From assembly GCA_020746995.1 (NCBI GenBank), contig JAGPXD010000003.1, positions 4,836,001 through 4,900,000 of the forward strand: 64,000 nt of DNA, written 5' to 3'. Of the stretch, positions 21,782-31,303 are shown piece after piece (the first letter of the stretch is position 1; each line of letters begins with the position of its first letter). The DNA is from Plectosphaerella cucumerina. Taxonomy: Eukaryota > Ascomycota > Sordariomycetes > Glomerellales > Plectosphaerellaceae. The notes beneath the pieces were generated by a model that searched no databases, was not told the DNA's origin, and saw only the letters and a list, made by a program, of their open reading frames with translations. A program made the translations under genes and the position numbers.

Positions 21782-22318
21782 ATGGCCGCCCAACCCGCGG
21801 GCACCGGCGCCCCCGAGCAGCCGCAGACACCCACCCTCCTCCACAACGCCGCCATCGCCGGCGCCATCATCTGCCCGATCATCATGCTCCTCCCCCCGCG
21901 CCGTCTCGACTGGCGCTTCGCCATCCTCGGCGGCACCTTCTCCATGGCCACATCGCAGCTCGCCTACGACTACACAGGCCGGTCCATCCACCAGCGCATC
22001 GGCGACCGCGTCCAGGGCGCCTTCAGCAACGAGCTCCCCGAGGCCGCAAAGGAGACGCAGCGGCGGCTGCGCGAGGAGCGCATGCGCAAGCTCGGGCTGT
22101 CCGAGGAGGAGATGCGCCGCCAGGAGCAGGCCAAGCGCGGCGTCGCCGCGCGCCTGTGGTATGGCGCCGAGGACAAGGACGAGTGGCAGAAGAAGAGGCA
22201 CGATGAACATCAGAAGGCACTGGAGGAGGGGAAGGGGCTGAGCGATATTATTATTGAGCAGGTGAAGGAGGTTCTTCCGGGGGGCGGCAAGAAGGACGAT
22301 GATGAGAAGAAGCCGTGA
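21782..22318 (+). CDS. Conserved fungal membrane-associated protein (rhomboid-like in some annotations)
   Basis: A single exon of 178 residues with a Kozak-like ACCACAATGG start. Seen: two weakly hydrophobic segments (LHNAAIAGAIICPIIMLLPP and WRFAILGGTFSMATSQLAY), then a long charged helix rich in Arg, Glu and Lys with a predicted coiled coil (RRLREERMRKLGLSEEEMRR), the motif RLWYGAEDKDEWQKKR, and an acidic-basic end. The length and layout match a conserved Pezizomycotina protein that some databases call rhomboid family, although no rhomboid catalytic Ser or His is visible. Function is unknown; an organelle membrane is likely. It converges on the gene at 22640. Confidence 0.82.
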   Translation: MAAQPAGTGAPEQPQTPTLLHNAAIAGAIICPIIMLLPPRRLDWRFAILGGTFSMATSQLAYDYTGRSIHQRIGDRVQGAFSNELPEAAKETQRRLREERMRKLGLSEEEMRRQEQAKRGVAARLWYGAEDKDEWQKKRHDEHQKALEEGKGLSDIIIEQVKEVLPGGGKKDDDEKKP

Positions 22319-22639
22319 GGGCCCCCGAGGACGTGGAGGAGAAGTGTACGAATAACTCCCGGTGTACAAATATGGAGATGGGAAAAATACGGCGTTTTGG
22401 GAGGGCTGCTGAGATATGTACCATCTCCCCTTTGCACTCATGCTACCGTCGACGAAGTGGTCGGTCTAATAGAAACGTCCATACCCCTATTTGAGGCATG
22501 CTCTGAACTTGAGAACTCTTATCCAATGACTCCCAAGCGCCGGCAAAACCGTGCCAATGTCTAATGATGAACAACGAGAGAGAAACAACCGTGGCGGACA
22601 CAAGCTCTACCGTGCAGTGCCAACCAGACACTCGGACTA

Positions 22640-23161
22640 CTACCGCCTGCTCCGCTTCCGCATCTCCTTGGACTGCCGCGCCTGCGTGGCTTCCTCCTTG
22701 GCCTTCCGCCGCGCATGCTTCTTATCCGCCTCACGCAGCTTCTTAGCATCATAACTCCGCGTCCACGCCGCCACGCGGTTCTCCAGCTCCTTGGACGTCT
22801 CGTCCGACTCGGCGGGGATGCGCAGCGACCGCTTCGCCTCCTGCCGGTACTTGTCGATAGCTTGGAGACGCCTCCTCGCGTCGCGGTTCATGCCTGGTTC
22901 GGCCCCTGGCGGGAGGTTCTTGGGGGCCTTTTGCTGCTGCTGCGGCGGCGGCGGTGCCCTTGTCGGCGGCCGTGTATCGTCGGCGCGGTCCTGAATGGTG
23001 ACGGCGTAGGGGTTGACTTTTGTGGGGAGGAGGTCGATGAAGAAGAGGGGCTCGCCCGACTGGGTGAGGGGGACGTCTTCCATGGCTGTGCTGATGCCGG
23101 GCTTGGGGGCTGGGGGCTGTGATGCGTCCTTCTTGGACCGGGACTTCTTTTTCACGCCCAT
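22640..23161 (-). CDS. Conserved basic protein of unknown function
   Basis: A single exon of 173 residues. Seen: a Lys-rich N-terminus (MGVKKKSRSKKD) that could be a nuclear or nucleolar signal, a short conserved-looking block GEPLFFIDLLPTKVNP, a Pro/Gln linker with several PPPP runs, and a C-terminal helix dense in Arg, Lys and Glu (KKHARRKAKEEATQARQSK) ending RKRSRR. The composition suggests an RNA-associated or ribosome-biogenesis factor, but this is inference from composition only; no named domain was recognised. The coding frame has clear codon structure and stops 321 bases from the convergent neighbour. Confidence 0.7.
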   Translation of the reverse strand: MGVKKKSRSKKDASQPPAPKPGISTAMEDVPLTQSGEPLFFIDLLPTKVNPYAVTIQDRADDTRPPTRAPPPPQQQQKAPKNLPPGAEPGMNRDARRRLQAIDKYRQEAKRSLRIPAESDETSKELENRVAAWTRSYDAKKLREADKKHARRKAKEEATQARQSKEMRKRSRR

Positions 23162-23660
23162 GGCTGGCTTGGGGACTTGGCGATGAGGTAGGTGCTGACT
23201 CGTGGCGTGGCTACCAAGTTGCAGTTGTGAGAGAACAGTTAATCCTGTGCCGAAAACAGCGTGTGAGAATGAATATAGTTGACTTGATATGTCGATAGGT
23301 CAACTCAGAGGAACTTGAAGCACTGATATGAGATCCATTGAACTGAACTGAACGATGCCAGTGGATGAGTGGGGGAAAGTTCAGGGTCTGATAAGATATC
23401 AGATCCTATCACCACGTGACCGCGGTCCCGTCCCACGCCGCTTCACCGTCACCAAGACGGACACACGAAGCCATTTCATGATCCAACGGTCACAGCCCCA
23501 GCCAGGTCGCACATGTACGCAGCAAACGCCAAGCAACATGGTCGTGCCGATTTCCGTCCTGTACTGCGATGGTTGCGTGCACGCGACACGACCTTGCACC
23601 CCAGAGGTGGGTTTCACTTGGCCGTATCTAAACCGGATGTGTTCTGGAGCCTCGCTGCTT
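23162..23660. other. Intergenic, about 500 bases
   Basis: Upstream of the basic-protein gene and downstream of the F-box-like gene. It is less GC-rich near 23.2-23.35 kb. Short frames present here lack any support. Confidence 0.4.
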
Positions 23661-25055
23661 TTAGCCTGGGCAGACCCTGCTCAGCATTGCCAATTTAGGA
23701 TGAACTTCCGCAGCTCTGGAAACTCCGTTGAGTCTTGACCTAAGCGTCCGCGACGAGTAGCACCCTGGGTATGGTCTTTTCCAGCCCGAGACACTGATTC
23801 GAACAATCTGCAAATCATATTTCCCATCATGGGGGTCTGACGACCCGCCGAGAATGCGGCGCAACTTTGCAAAGACCGGGGAAAGATCGCCCTTGGCATG
23901 CCAGGTACTACGCCAACTGATTGCCGGCCGTCTGTTCGTGGTGTAGAAGAAGCGCATCAGAAACCCTTCGCTCATGTTGCCGTCCCACAGGATCAGAGTC
24001 CTGAGCTTCGGCATGGACAAAAATGCGGTGCAGCCTGCCGTGACGATCAAGTTAACAAACTCTGGGGCGCGGCAGCAAATGCGGCCCTGCAGGTACTTTG
24101 ATGTCAGGGCCAGGTGTTCAAGCTGAGGATAGTCCGGCAAGCCACCGACAGAAGCGCCAGCCAAGAAGTCTTCAGCTGAAATGGAGTATGTCGCACAGAA
24201 CCAGCGGAGTCGCGTAGCCAGGGTGACAGCGGCCAAGCCGAAGTCTGGTCCTGGTCCGGTGGGGAGATGCTGTGGGGGACTATCCTCCAGGAGAGCGCTA
24301 GGCTCGCACAACAGGCTGCAGGAGTCAAGTGTACTGGGCAGGGCGTCCAGCAATGCAAGCTGCTCGACCGTATAACGTATTGCAGCTTTATGCCCCAGCT
24401 TTCTGCACATCTCGTGACGAAAGCTCTGCAGGTTCGGGAGACCTTGGCGGACTAGGCAATCGAGAACCGACGGAGAGATTTGACAATAGCTGTGGAGCCT
24501 CAGAACGAGGCTGTTGATGATAGGCGCGGGCGCAATATCACTCAGCTTCCTCATCCGCTCACTATTATTGTCTGTGAATAGGCAACGTCGTCCATCATTC
24601 GGCGAGTCAGCTCCTAGGTATAGCGTGATACCGCGTCTGTTCTCGAAGCGCGCCCATGTTGATACAATACCCATGAAACGCTGTAAGGTGCGTGGGAAAA
24701 CCAGGGCGGTGGCGCGGGCGGTGACTTCGTCGTCTTCTTCTTCGTCGTCACGGCCGGCGGGAGTACTTGTACTGTAGACCGGGAGCTTGACATGTAGAAC
24801 GATGTGCTCCACGTAGTCACGCCGGGACTCGTTGTTGCTGACGAGCCGCTCAAAGTCGTCGAGCCGCCCCTGGTCAAGCACTAGGAGGCGGAAGTTCTCG
24901 TGAAGAAACCAGCCATGCCATTCACGGCACACCAGGGACAGCTGGGGGCGCGGGAGATCGGTCGCGGTCAAGTACCACTGATGCATGAAGCTGCGGATGT
25001 GATCTCTAATCATCCACCGAACCTCCAACGGGAGGGACTGCCAGCCGCCAGGCAT
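23661..25055 (-). CDS. F-box-like protein
   Basis: A single open frame of 464 residues. Seen: the N-terminus WQSLPLEVRWMIRDHI followed by LSLVCREWHGWF, matching the LP-x-E-[IV] and [VL]CR-x-W pattern of fungal F-box-like proteins; a leucine-rich middle; and repeated LP-x-L-x-x-L-x-L type segments (YPQLEHLALTSKYLQG, MPKLRTLILWDG). Known: F-box proteins recruit substrates to SCF ubiquitin ligases through Skp1. Inferred: a substrate adaptor of a variable, fast-evolving class. Odd: the last roughly 50 residues look less protein-like, while a neighbouring frame reads EFPELRKFILNWQC and stops near 23681, so an unseen intron or a frameshift near the 3' end is possible. Confidence 0.7.
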   Translation of the reverse strand: MPGGWQSLPLEVRWMIRDHIRSFMHQWYLTATDLPRPQLSLVCREWHGWFLHENFRLLVLDQGRLDDFERLVSNNESRRDYVEHIVLHVKLPVYSTSTPAGRDDEEEDDEVTARATALVFPRTLQRFMGIVSTWARFENRRGITLYLGADSPNDGRRCLFTDNNSERMRKLSDIAPAPIINSLVLRLHSYCQISPSVLDCLVRQGLPNLQSFRHEMCRKLGHKAAIRYTVEQLALLDALPSTLDSCSLLCEPSALLEDSPPQHLPTGPGPDFGLAAVTLATRLRWFCATYSISAEDFLAGASVGGLPDYPQLEHLALTSKYLQGRICCRAPEFVNLIVTAGCTAFLSMPKLRTLILWDGNMSEGFLMRFFYTTNRRPAISWRSTWHAKGDLSPVFAKLRRILGGSSDPHDGKYDLQIVRISVSGWKRPYPGCYSSRTLRSRLNGVSRAAEVHPKLAMLSRVCPG

Positions 25056-25581
25056 GTTGGCGGCAGAGACTGTTTGTACCTAGTGCTGGGACGAATTGAT
25101 GGGGCGGGCGTAGGTGCGTTGGAGAAGGAATGTGATGGGCGAATCGACGGCAAAGCCAGTATCAGACACGGGCGCTTGATTACCTAATTTTCATGGCATC
25201 CAATCCAGTCACCTGACTGAGCGGTGGCTGAGCCTGAGCAAAAGTGACAAGAGTGCTAGTAGTCCTAATCAGGGAACCAGTCCAGCTGTGGTAAAATACG
25301 GTGAACCTGGAACCGCTGCGTCAGCCGTCTGAGCCCCTCGTCGTAATAAGCGACGGGGGGATTGCGCTGCGCAGCCGGTAGTTCGTGCCTCGCGCCTGCA
25401 ACGGCCCGCGATTGTGGGGAATCAACATGACCAGGGGGTGCTCAAGGAGCCATCACTGCCTCTCTTCGAATCACCAGCCAGCAAGCATAGACACATCGTG
25501 TTATTCATTGACTCGCAGCCTTGATATGCCCTGTCCCTCAGCACCCATGCACAATATGCCCCTACCCTCGGTGTTGCCAGC
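25056..25581. other. Intergenic, about 525 bases
   Basis: Contains the upstream region of the F-box-like gene and the 3' side of the cysteine-rich secreted-protein gene. No RNA gene or domain-bearing frame was found. Confidence 0.4.
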
Positions 25582-25920
25582 TTAGCTGCAGGTGGTGCAG
25601 CTGGCCGCGCAGCAGTTGTTGCACCGGCGCAGGCGGGCGTTGACGGTTGACTCGCAGGCTGCGTGGCAGCTGGGCTGGCCGTTGCAACTGCGGCAGGCCG
25701 TGGCGGCGTTGTGGTTCTGCCTGCAGGTGCTCTGGCAGGCGGACACGGCGTTGTAGTTGCTGCATCTCTCTGCAGAGTTTCCAGATCAGCTGCAAGCTCT
25801 CGTCATCGGTGTCCTGGCCGACTTACTCTCGAGCATGTGGCTCTCCTCGTCCATGGGAACGATGCCGGCAACCGACAGGCTGGCGAAGCCGAGGATGGCA
25901 AGGATGGAGGTGACCTTCAT
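25582..25920 (-). CDS. Small secreted cysteine-rich protein with a Kex2-type site
   Basis: Two exons (25827-25920, 25582-25769) with a 57-nt intron give 93 residues. Seen: a signal peptide (MKVTSILAILGFASLSVAG), a short acidic propeptide, a Lys-Arg pair at 32-33, then a mature part of 60 residues holding 12 Cys (34, 43, 47, 57, 60, 66, 70, 81, 84, 85, 89, 92). The spacing includes CxxxC, CxxC and a CC pair. Inferred: a disulfide-stabilised secreted peptide freed by Kex2; it could be effector-like, antimicrobial or metal-binding. I do not recognise its family. The donor is GTAAGT; the AG choice gives the KR-C join. A TATA box lies about 114 bp upstream of the ATG. It sits alone in a gene-poor stretch. 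Confidence 0.8.
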
Positions 25921-28708
25921 GATGGTGGCTGGAGGCTGATGAATGCAGATATAAAGTAAAGAGGCAGGCAGGGACTTTGTGTCTCTTGTTGCTTGTTGTC
26001 ATTTCATGTCACGATGGTGCGATCTCTACTGCCCCTTTTATACACGAGATGCCCTCTCGACAATGCCAACTTCCCCTCACCTGTTGACAGAGGATCAGTC
26101 AAACGATCATGTAATGGCTACCAGTGGAAACCATCAACAGCCTGCAGATGCAATACCCCATAGTCTGTTCTGCAGAGGCTCAAGCCACAGATGTAGCCAA
26201 GCTCGCTTGCCGTGCCGCCTTCAGGGCGCGGAGCGTTACGCACCGAAGCCACAGCACTCAGCTGAACGTTACCAGCATATAAACGGCAGTAGCGCCAGCG
26301 GTTGAGGTGGCGATCAGTCGACCAGAGGCACTCTCGACGATCACATTGCTATGCAACTATGGTCTAGGCGAGGCCTGTGGTCTTGCTGCATGTTACTCCG
26401 TCTGCAAAATGTCATGGCAGGCCATTTTTAAGCGCTCCTATTGGCCTCTCACCAGTTTTTACACCGGAGCTTGCTCTCCTGAAGGGACAGAATAGGCGCA
26501 AGCGATGTGCGCTTCTGCAAGCCTCAAAGCACCATGTTGATTGCGGGCAGCAAAATTGGAGACATGCACGGATTTCGGTTGATGGAGCTCAGGAGCTGTG
26601 TTGACCTGCTGCGAGGAGATGAAGTCTGAGCGGTCTGCTGCGAAGGCGGCAGTCAGAGGGGAAATATCGAGGACTCTCCTCTCATGTTGATTGCGGTGAG
26701 ATGCCATAAGAGGAGAGGAGGAGACAGGAGGTGGTCATGGCGTCAGATGTCCGAAGTTGAGCTGTAAGGCGTGCACAGGCTTGGTCAGTGCTGTCCCGAT
26801 GCCATGGATGGCATGTATCATGCCTCACCAGCCTTTGGACGTGACATCTGGTTGAATGTCTGCCTGGCTTTTGTGCCGTTCAGCGTGGTATCCTCTTGTC
26901 TGAGAATAAACAGACTTTCCCAGGCTGTTCCCCGTACACTTGTTCGTGAATATGCCAGGCTGTGCTCTCAAAGTTTCAATATGGCTGTCAACGGCGCGCC
27001 TCCTTGACGTCAGAGGAAAGACTGTCCCGAACCTAGAGCACCATGTTTTGTTCGGTAAGCAAAACAACACTCAGTTGCTAAATGGTTGTTGTCAGGCCAA
27101 GGCTACCGGCACACATCATGCGTGTCGTGGCCTGGTCCTCGCATCCGACCCGCTGCCCGAGTCAGTGGCCTGGGAGCCGAGGCGCTGCGTGGAGAAGTGG
27201 CCCAGCGTCCACCTTGGCGGATCGGTCTGCCCGGACGGAGAGACGAAGCGTCTGGGAGGCTCGCGAGTCTATACTTACGGCGGCGAAAATGGTGTGTTTG
27301 GCTTAGAATCGTAGTGTCTGTCGTATACGAGGTGAAAGGTTCGTGTCTCTACGGTCGGGTCGTTCTGTGGCTGCCTCGGCGGCATCAGACGAGGGCGACA
27401 TCGGCCGAGGGCCTCGAGCTGTGTTTATGCCAAGCACCCAGCGCGGCTCCAGGGCGTCAGTGGAGCCATAGACGGTGATGTCGTGGGATGCTTGTCGCGG
27501 GCAGGGCATGCTTGAAGAAGTAATGATGGCCAGGGATTGACAGTCGTGCAGGTGATCGCCGTGCTGGTGGCAGTCGGGGTGTGTGAGAGTCTGAGAGACG
27601 CGAGCAAGAGGAGCGACAGGTCAGGTTGGGGCGTGACACAGCCCCGGCTCCCGAGCCACAGCCACACACACCTCACTGGCACTCACTGCCCGCGTGGGCA
27701 CTACTTGGCTCGCCTGTGCTAGCGGGTACCTGAAGACGCAACACCACCGGCGGGAATCTTCGCCTTGGCCCGGGAAGAAGCGCGTACCTGAACTAACCTG
27801 TCCTGCCCTGACCTGACGGGACGTTTGGCCGGGCAGCGACTGCCGGGCCCGCGCCCTGCCACGCATTACGTGCCACCGTCCCGCCTCTGCACTGCATGTT
27901 CCATTAAAAGAAACACCTAGACGCGCATCGCCGGGCCTTCAAGAAGCAGACGGTCCTGATTGGAATGCCCATTGATTCCCTGACCCGTCCTCCCACACCC
28001 ATTCTTTTTTACCTCCCTCGTCACGTCCTAGTCTCTTCTTTCAGCTCTTTTCAGATCTTTCCCTCGCTCATACCATCTCTCGTTTCGCCTCCTCTTTCAC
28101 TTTGCTTCGAGTTGACAATTATTTGTCTCCGGTGAATTGAAAGTCTGCTTCAGTCACAGCGCCTCCGAGCGTCGTCAGCGCCGTCGATTTCTGGACCCTT
28201 GGACCCCATCAGTGCCAATCACCGGCGCCCCAGGCGGACAATCGACAACAGGCCCCTGCACCACCTCGACGTCACAGTCGCGCAGCCAGCACCCGAAACC
28301 TCCCCGTCCTCCCTTCCGGCCCCTCCTGCCCACCTGCTGGTGCATTGGTGCCCCCCGGCCAGGCTGAATCAGGCACCCCGACCCAGCCCCCCTACATCAC
28401 GCTATACCCCCTCTAGCTCCCTGCTCTTGCGCTCCCGCGCTTTTGGGTCTCCCCCATTTCAGAAAGTCGTCCGTTCTTGAGGCTGCCTACCCCCAGACCA
28501 CCTTCTTCTCAAATCACCACAAGCGAGATTCTCGTTTGCTTCTCCGCCAAACAAAGACCCTGAGCGGCAGCCGACCAACCGACAGTCAGCGGCACATCTG
28601 CCCCCCAGCCAGATTCCCGATCGAATACGAAAACACCACTTAACTGCATTGCTCGTCCGCTTCCCAGCCTACCCGCCCGCCAGCCAGCGAGCGACCTTGT
28701 CTCCCAAC
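25921..28708. other. Gene-poor region, 2.8 kb
   Basis: Contains the promoter of the cysteine-rich secreted protein at its left end and the CT-rich 5' UTR of the rhomboid gene at its right end. Between them only short, conflicting frames are seen on both strands. A 14-base direct repeat (CATGTTGATTGCGG) occurs at 26533 and 26683. No tRNA could be folded by eye and no mobile-element protein is visible. Confidence 0.45.
26034..26042 (-). promoter_or_regulatory. TATA box of the cysteine-rich secreted protein gene
   Basis: TATAAAAGG on the minus strand, 114 bases before the ATG at 25920. It is a strong consensus match and its spacing is almost the same as that of the TATA box at 3444. Confidence 0.6.
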
Positions 28709-30486
28709 ATGGCGTCCAACGACTTCTACTACGGCAACCGCCCCCCGTCGGCCAACCCTTCCCAACAACAGCAGACGGCTTACTACGGTGGCGGTTACGC
28801 ACCTTCAATAGCCTCCACGCCCGCGCCCCCATACAGCGCCTCGCCCGTCGGCGGCGCACCCGGCACCCGCCCTCCCCAGCGCGCAGACACAGTCTCTCCC
28901 TTCGACACAGTCTTCGACGACCCGGCTCACCCGACCGACTCGACGCAAGACGGCTTCCGTCACGCCAACCTGAATGACAACACCAACGCCCACTCCAACA
29001 TGCATTACAACAACTACAACGCCTACGGCACGCCCGCACCAGCCGGACCCTATGGTCAGGACACATCATACTACGGCGGCGGCCAGGCTGTGTCGCCAGT
29101 GTCGAGCCGCCCGCCACAGGCGCACTTTGGCGGCGACGACATTCCACTCCAAGCCCAGAGCTCGACCGCCGCTCTGAACCAACAAAAGGACGTCGAGGTC
29201 AACGATCACGTCTACGATGCTCAGGGCGCTGCTGCCGGAGGCCGCGGCGCCAAGAAGTCAAGAAAGGTCGCCCTGGGCCAGCTGGGCATGTTCGGCGCCG
29301 ACAAGCAACGCATCCCGTGGGTGTGCTACATCTTTACCATCGCCCAGATTGCCACCTTCATTGGCATCATCGTCAAGAATGGTATGCCCCCCCTCTTCTC
29401 CGAGTGAAACCAAGCCGGGCCCCCCGTTGACACCCCTTTGTAGCCAACCTGACAGGGTCGCCCATCATGGTCAAGCCATCGTTCAACCCCATGATCGGCC
29501 CCTCCTTCTACGTTCTCATCAACTCGGGCGCCCGTTATGCCCCCTGCATGCACACGCTCCCTCAGCTGCAGATCACCCCCTCACCCACATGGCCGTGCCC
29601 GAACGTCACCTCGTCCGACCCCACCGACCCCAGCTACCAGTGCACCCTCGGCGAGCTCTGCGGCTTCGGCGGCGTCCCGGATCCTAACGTCGGCGAGCCC
29701 AACCAGTGGTTCCGCTTCATCCTGCCCATGTTCCTGCACGCCGGTCTGATTCATCTGGCCATAAACATGCTGGTTCAGCTCACGCTCGGCAAGGACATGG
29801 AGAGGGCCATTGGTTCTCTGCGCTTCCTGCTGGTCTACGTCAGCGCCGGTATCTTCGGCAACATCCTGGGCGGTAACTTCGCAGGCTCTGGCGAGGCATC
29901 GACCGGAGCTTCGGGCGCCCTGTTCGGTATCATCGCCCTGACCCTGCTTGACCTCCTCTACTCGTGGAAGGACAGGCGCAACCCCGTCAAGGACCTGATG
30001 TTCATCTTCCTCGATATCGTCATTTGCTTTGTTCTCGGACTCCTGCCGGGTCTGGACAACTTTGCTCATATTGGCGGCTTCCTCATGGGCCTGGGTCTTG
30101 GCGTTTGCGTCCTGCACTCACCTAACTCCCTGCGGAGGCGAATCGGCAACGACACATCCTACACCACTGTCAACGCCGACGCACAGGGCGGCTTCGGCTC
30201 CTTCTTCAAGAGCCCTGCCGGCTTCTTCAAGGGCCGCAAGCCCCTTTGGTGGGCCTGGTGGCTCGTCCGCGTGGCGGCTCTGGTCGCCGTTATCTCAGTC
30301 TTCATCGCCCTGCTTCACAACTTCTACACGACCCGCAACACTTGCAGCTGGTGCAAGTACCTTAGTTGTTTGGTACGTCTAGCCACTCTTGTCAAGAACC
30401 TAATTTCAAAGCTAACATGTAAATCACAGCCCGTGAACGGATGGTGCGAGCTAGGCGAGCTGAACCTGAAGACGACGACAACCTGA
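28709..30486 (+). CDS. Rhomboid family intramembrane serine protease
   Basis: Three exons (28709-29381, 29444-30372, 30430-30486) give 552 residues. Seen: a 200-residue Asn/Tyr/Gly/Pro-rich cytosolic N-terminus with YYGGG motifs; the first membrane helix (CYIFTIAQIATFIGIIVKN); a Cys-containing luminal loop; rhomboid signatures WFRFILPMFLHAGLIHLAINM, GASGALFG with catalytic Ser381, and HIGG with His433; and a late membrane helix with a cysteine-rich end (CSWCKYLSCL, WCELGEL). Known: rhomboids cleave membrane proteins within or near their helices. Inferred: a secretory-pathway (Golgi or plasma membrane) rhomboid rather than the mitochondrial Pcp1 type, given the long N-terminus and no presequence. 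The last exon codes only 18 residues. Confidence 0.93.
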
Positions 30487-31303
30487 TTGACTTCAGGAAC
30501 TTACACCAGCACGCATCTTCCAGCACACGAAGTGGGGATGTAATTGGCAGGAAAGGGAGGAATGATCACAGTTGCATTGCGAAACGGCGTCTTGGGCCGA
30601 GGATGGCCTCTACCATGACAGGCTCCTCGTGAGAAATTGGTTCTTTGCGTGGACGTGGGGCGACTGGTCTGCTATGCCATGGGGTGGCAGCGGCAGACGA
30701 AACATGCGATGAGCCCAAACATGGCCGATTCTGATGGGCGTGTGTTGGCTACTTTGTGGGACAGGAATGATGCCACGCACAACGCATAATACATGCCTAA
30801 TTCGATATCTTTTGTTGTAACGTTTGCTAGTTGGGTCATCCTACTTCAATTGCCTCAACTCAAGATGCGCTCCGTTCATGTCCTACAGGGCATCAACTTG
30901 AGGGCGCAGCCTCCGTGATGATGCCCGGTTCAGGGGTATCCAGTGCACAGACCACATGCGTCCTGGTGCTTGGAAATGGGAGGAGCTGATTGCCCCTTCC
31001 CGTCTTAGTCATCATCTCGCGTATCCCTGTCATCCATTAAACGTGCCGCTTCACGTCACGTCCCGCGCCCAGCTAGACGCGTCCCGCAAGGACCACCACC
31101 ACATCCACGCACGCGGAAAGTCCACAACCAGTGCATCGTCCCCCCTCCAACGCAAAACTGTGGCGACCTCTCCCATCTCGGAACAGCAACATCTGACTGC
31201 ACACAGCATGTACACCCGCTGAACACCTCTCACATTCATTGCATCACTCTTCGTCTCCGTGGCCAGCGGCTATCAGACCCCAAGAGAGAAAGCATCGCCT
31301 ATC
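30487..31303. other. Intergenic between rhomboid gene and POL3
   Basis: About 820 bases. It should contain the rhomboid 3' UTR and the POL3 promoter; possible MluI-like ACGCGT cell-cycle boxes occur only in relaxed form (GACGCGTC at about 31077), which could serve an MBF-type factor acting on S-phase genes. Confidence 0.4.

Noticed and set aside
22551..22754. Short plus-strand frame over the basic-protein gene
   Set aside because: Shadow of the minus-strand coding sequence, no independent evidence.
26533..26696. 14-base direct repeat as ends of a mobile element
   Set aside because: Only two short copies, no inverted ends, no transposase; could be chance.
31259..31303. Upstream start for POL3
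   Set aside because: The frame begins with GTG there; the first ATG is 31304 and leads directly to the conserved N-terminus.
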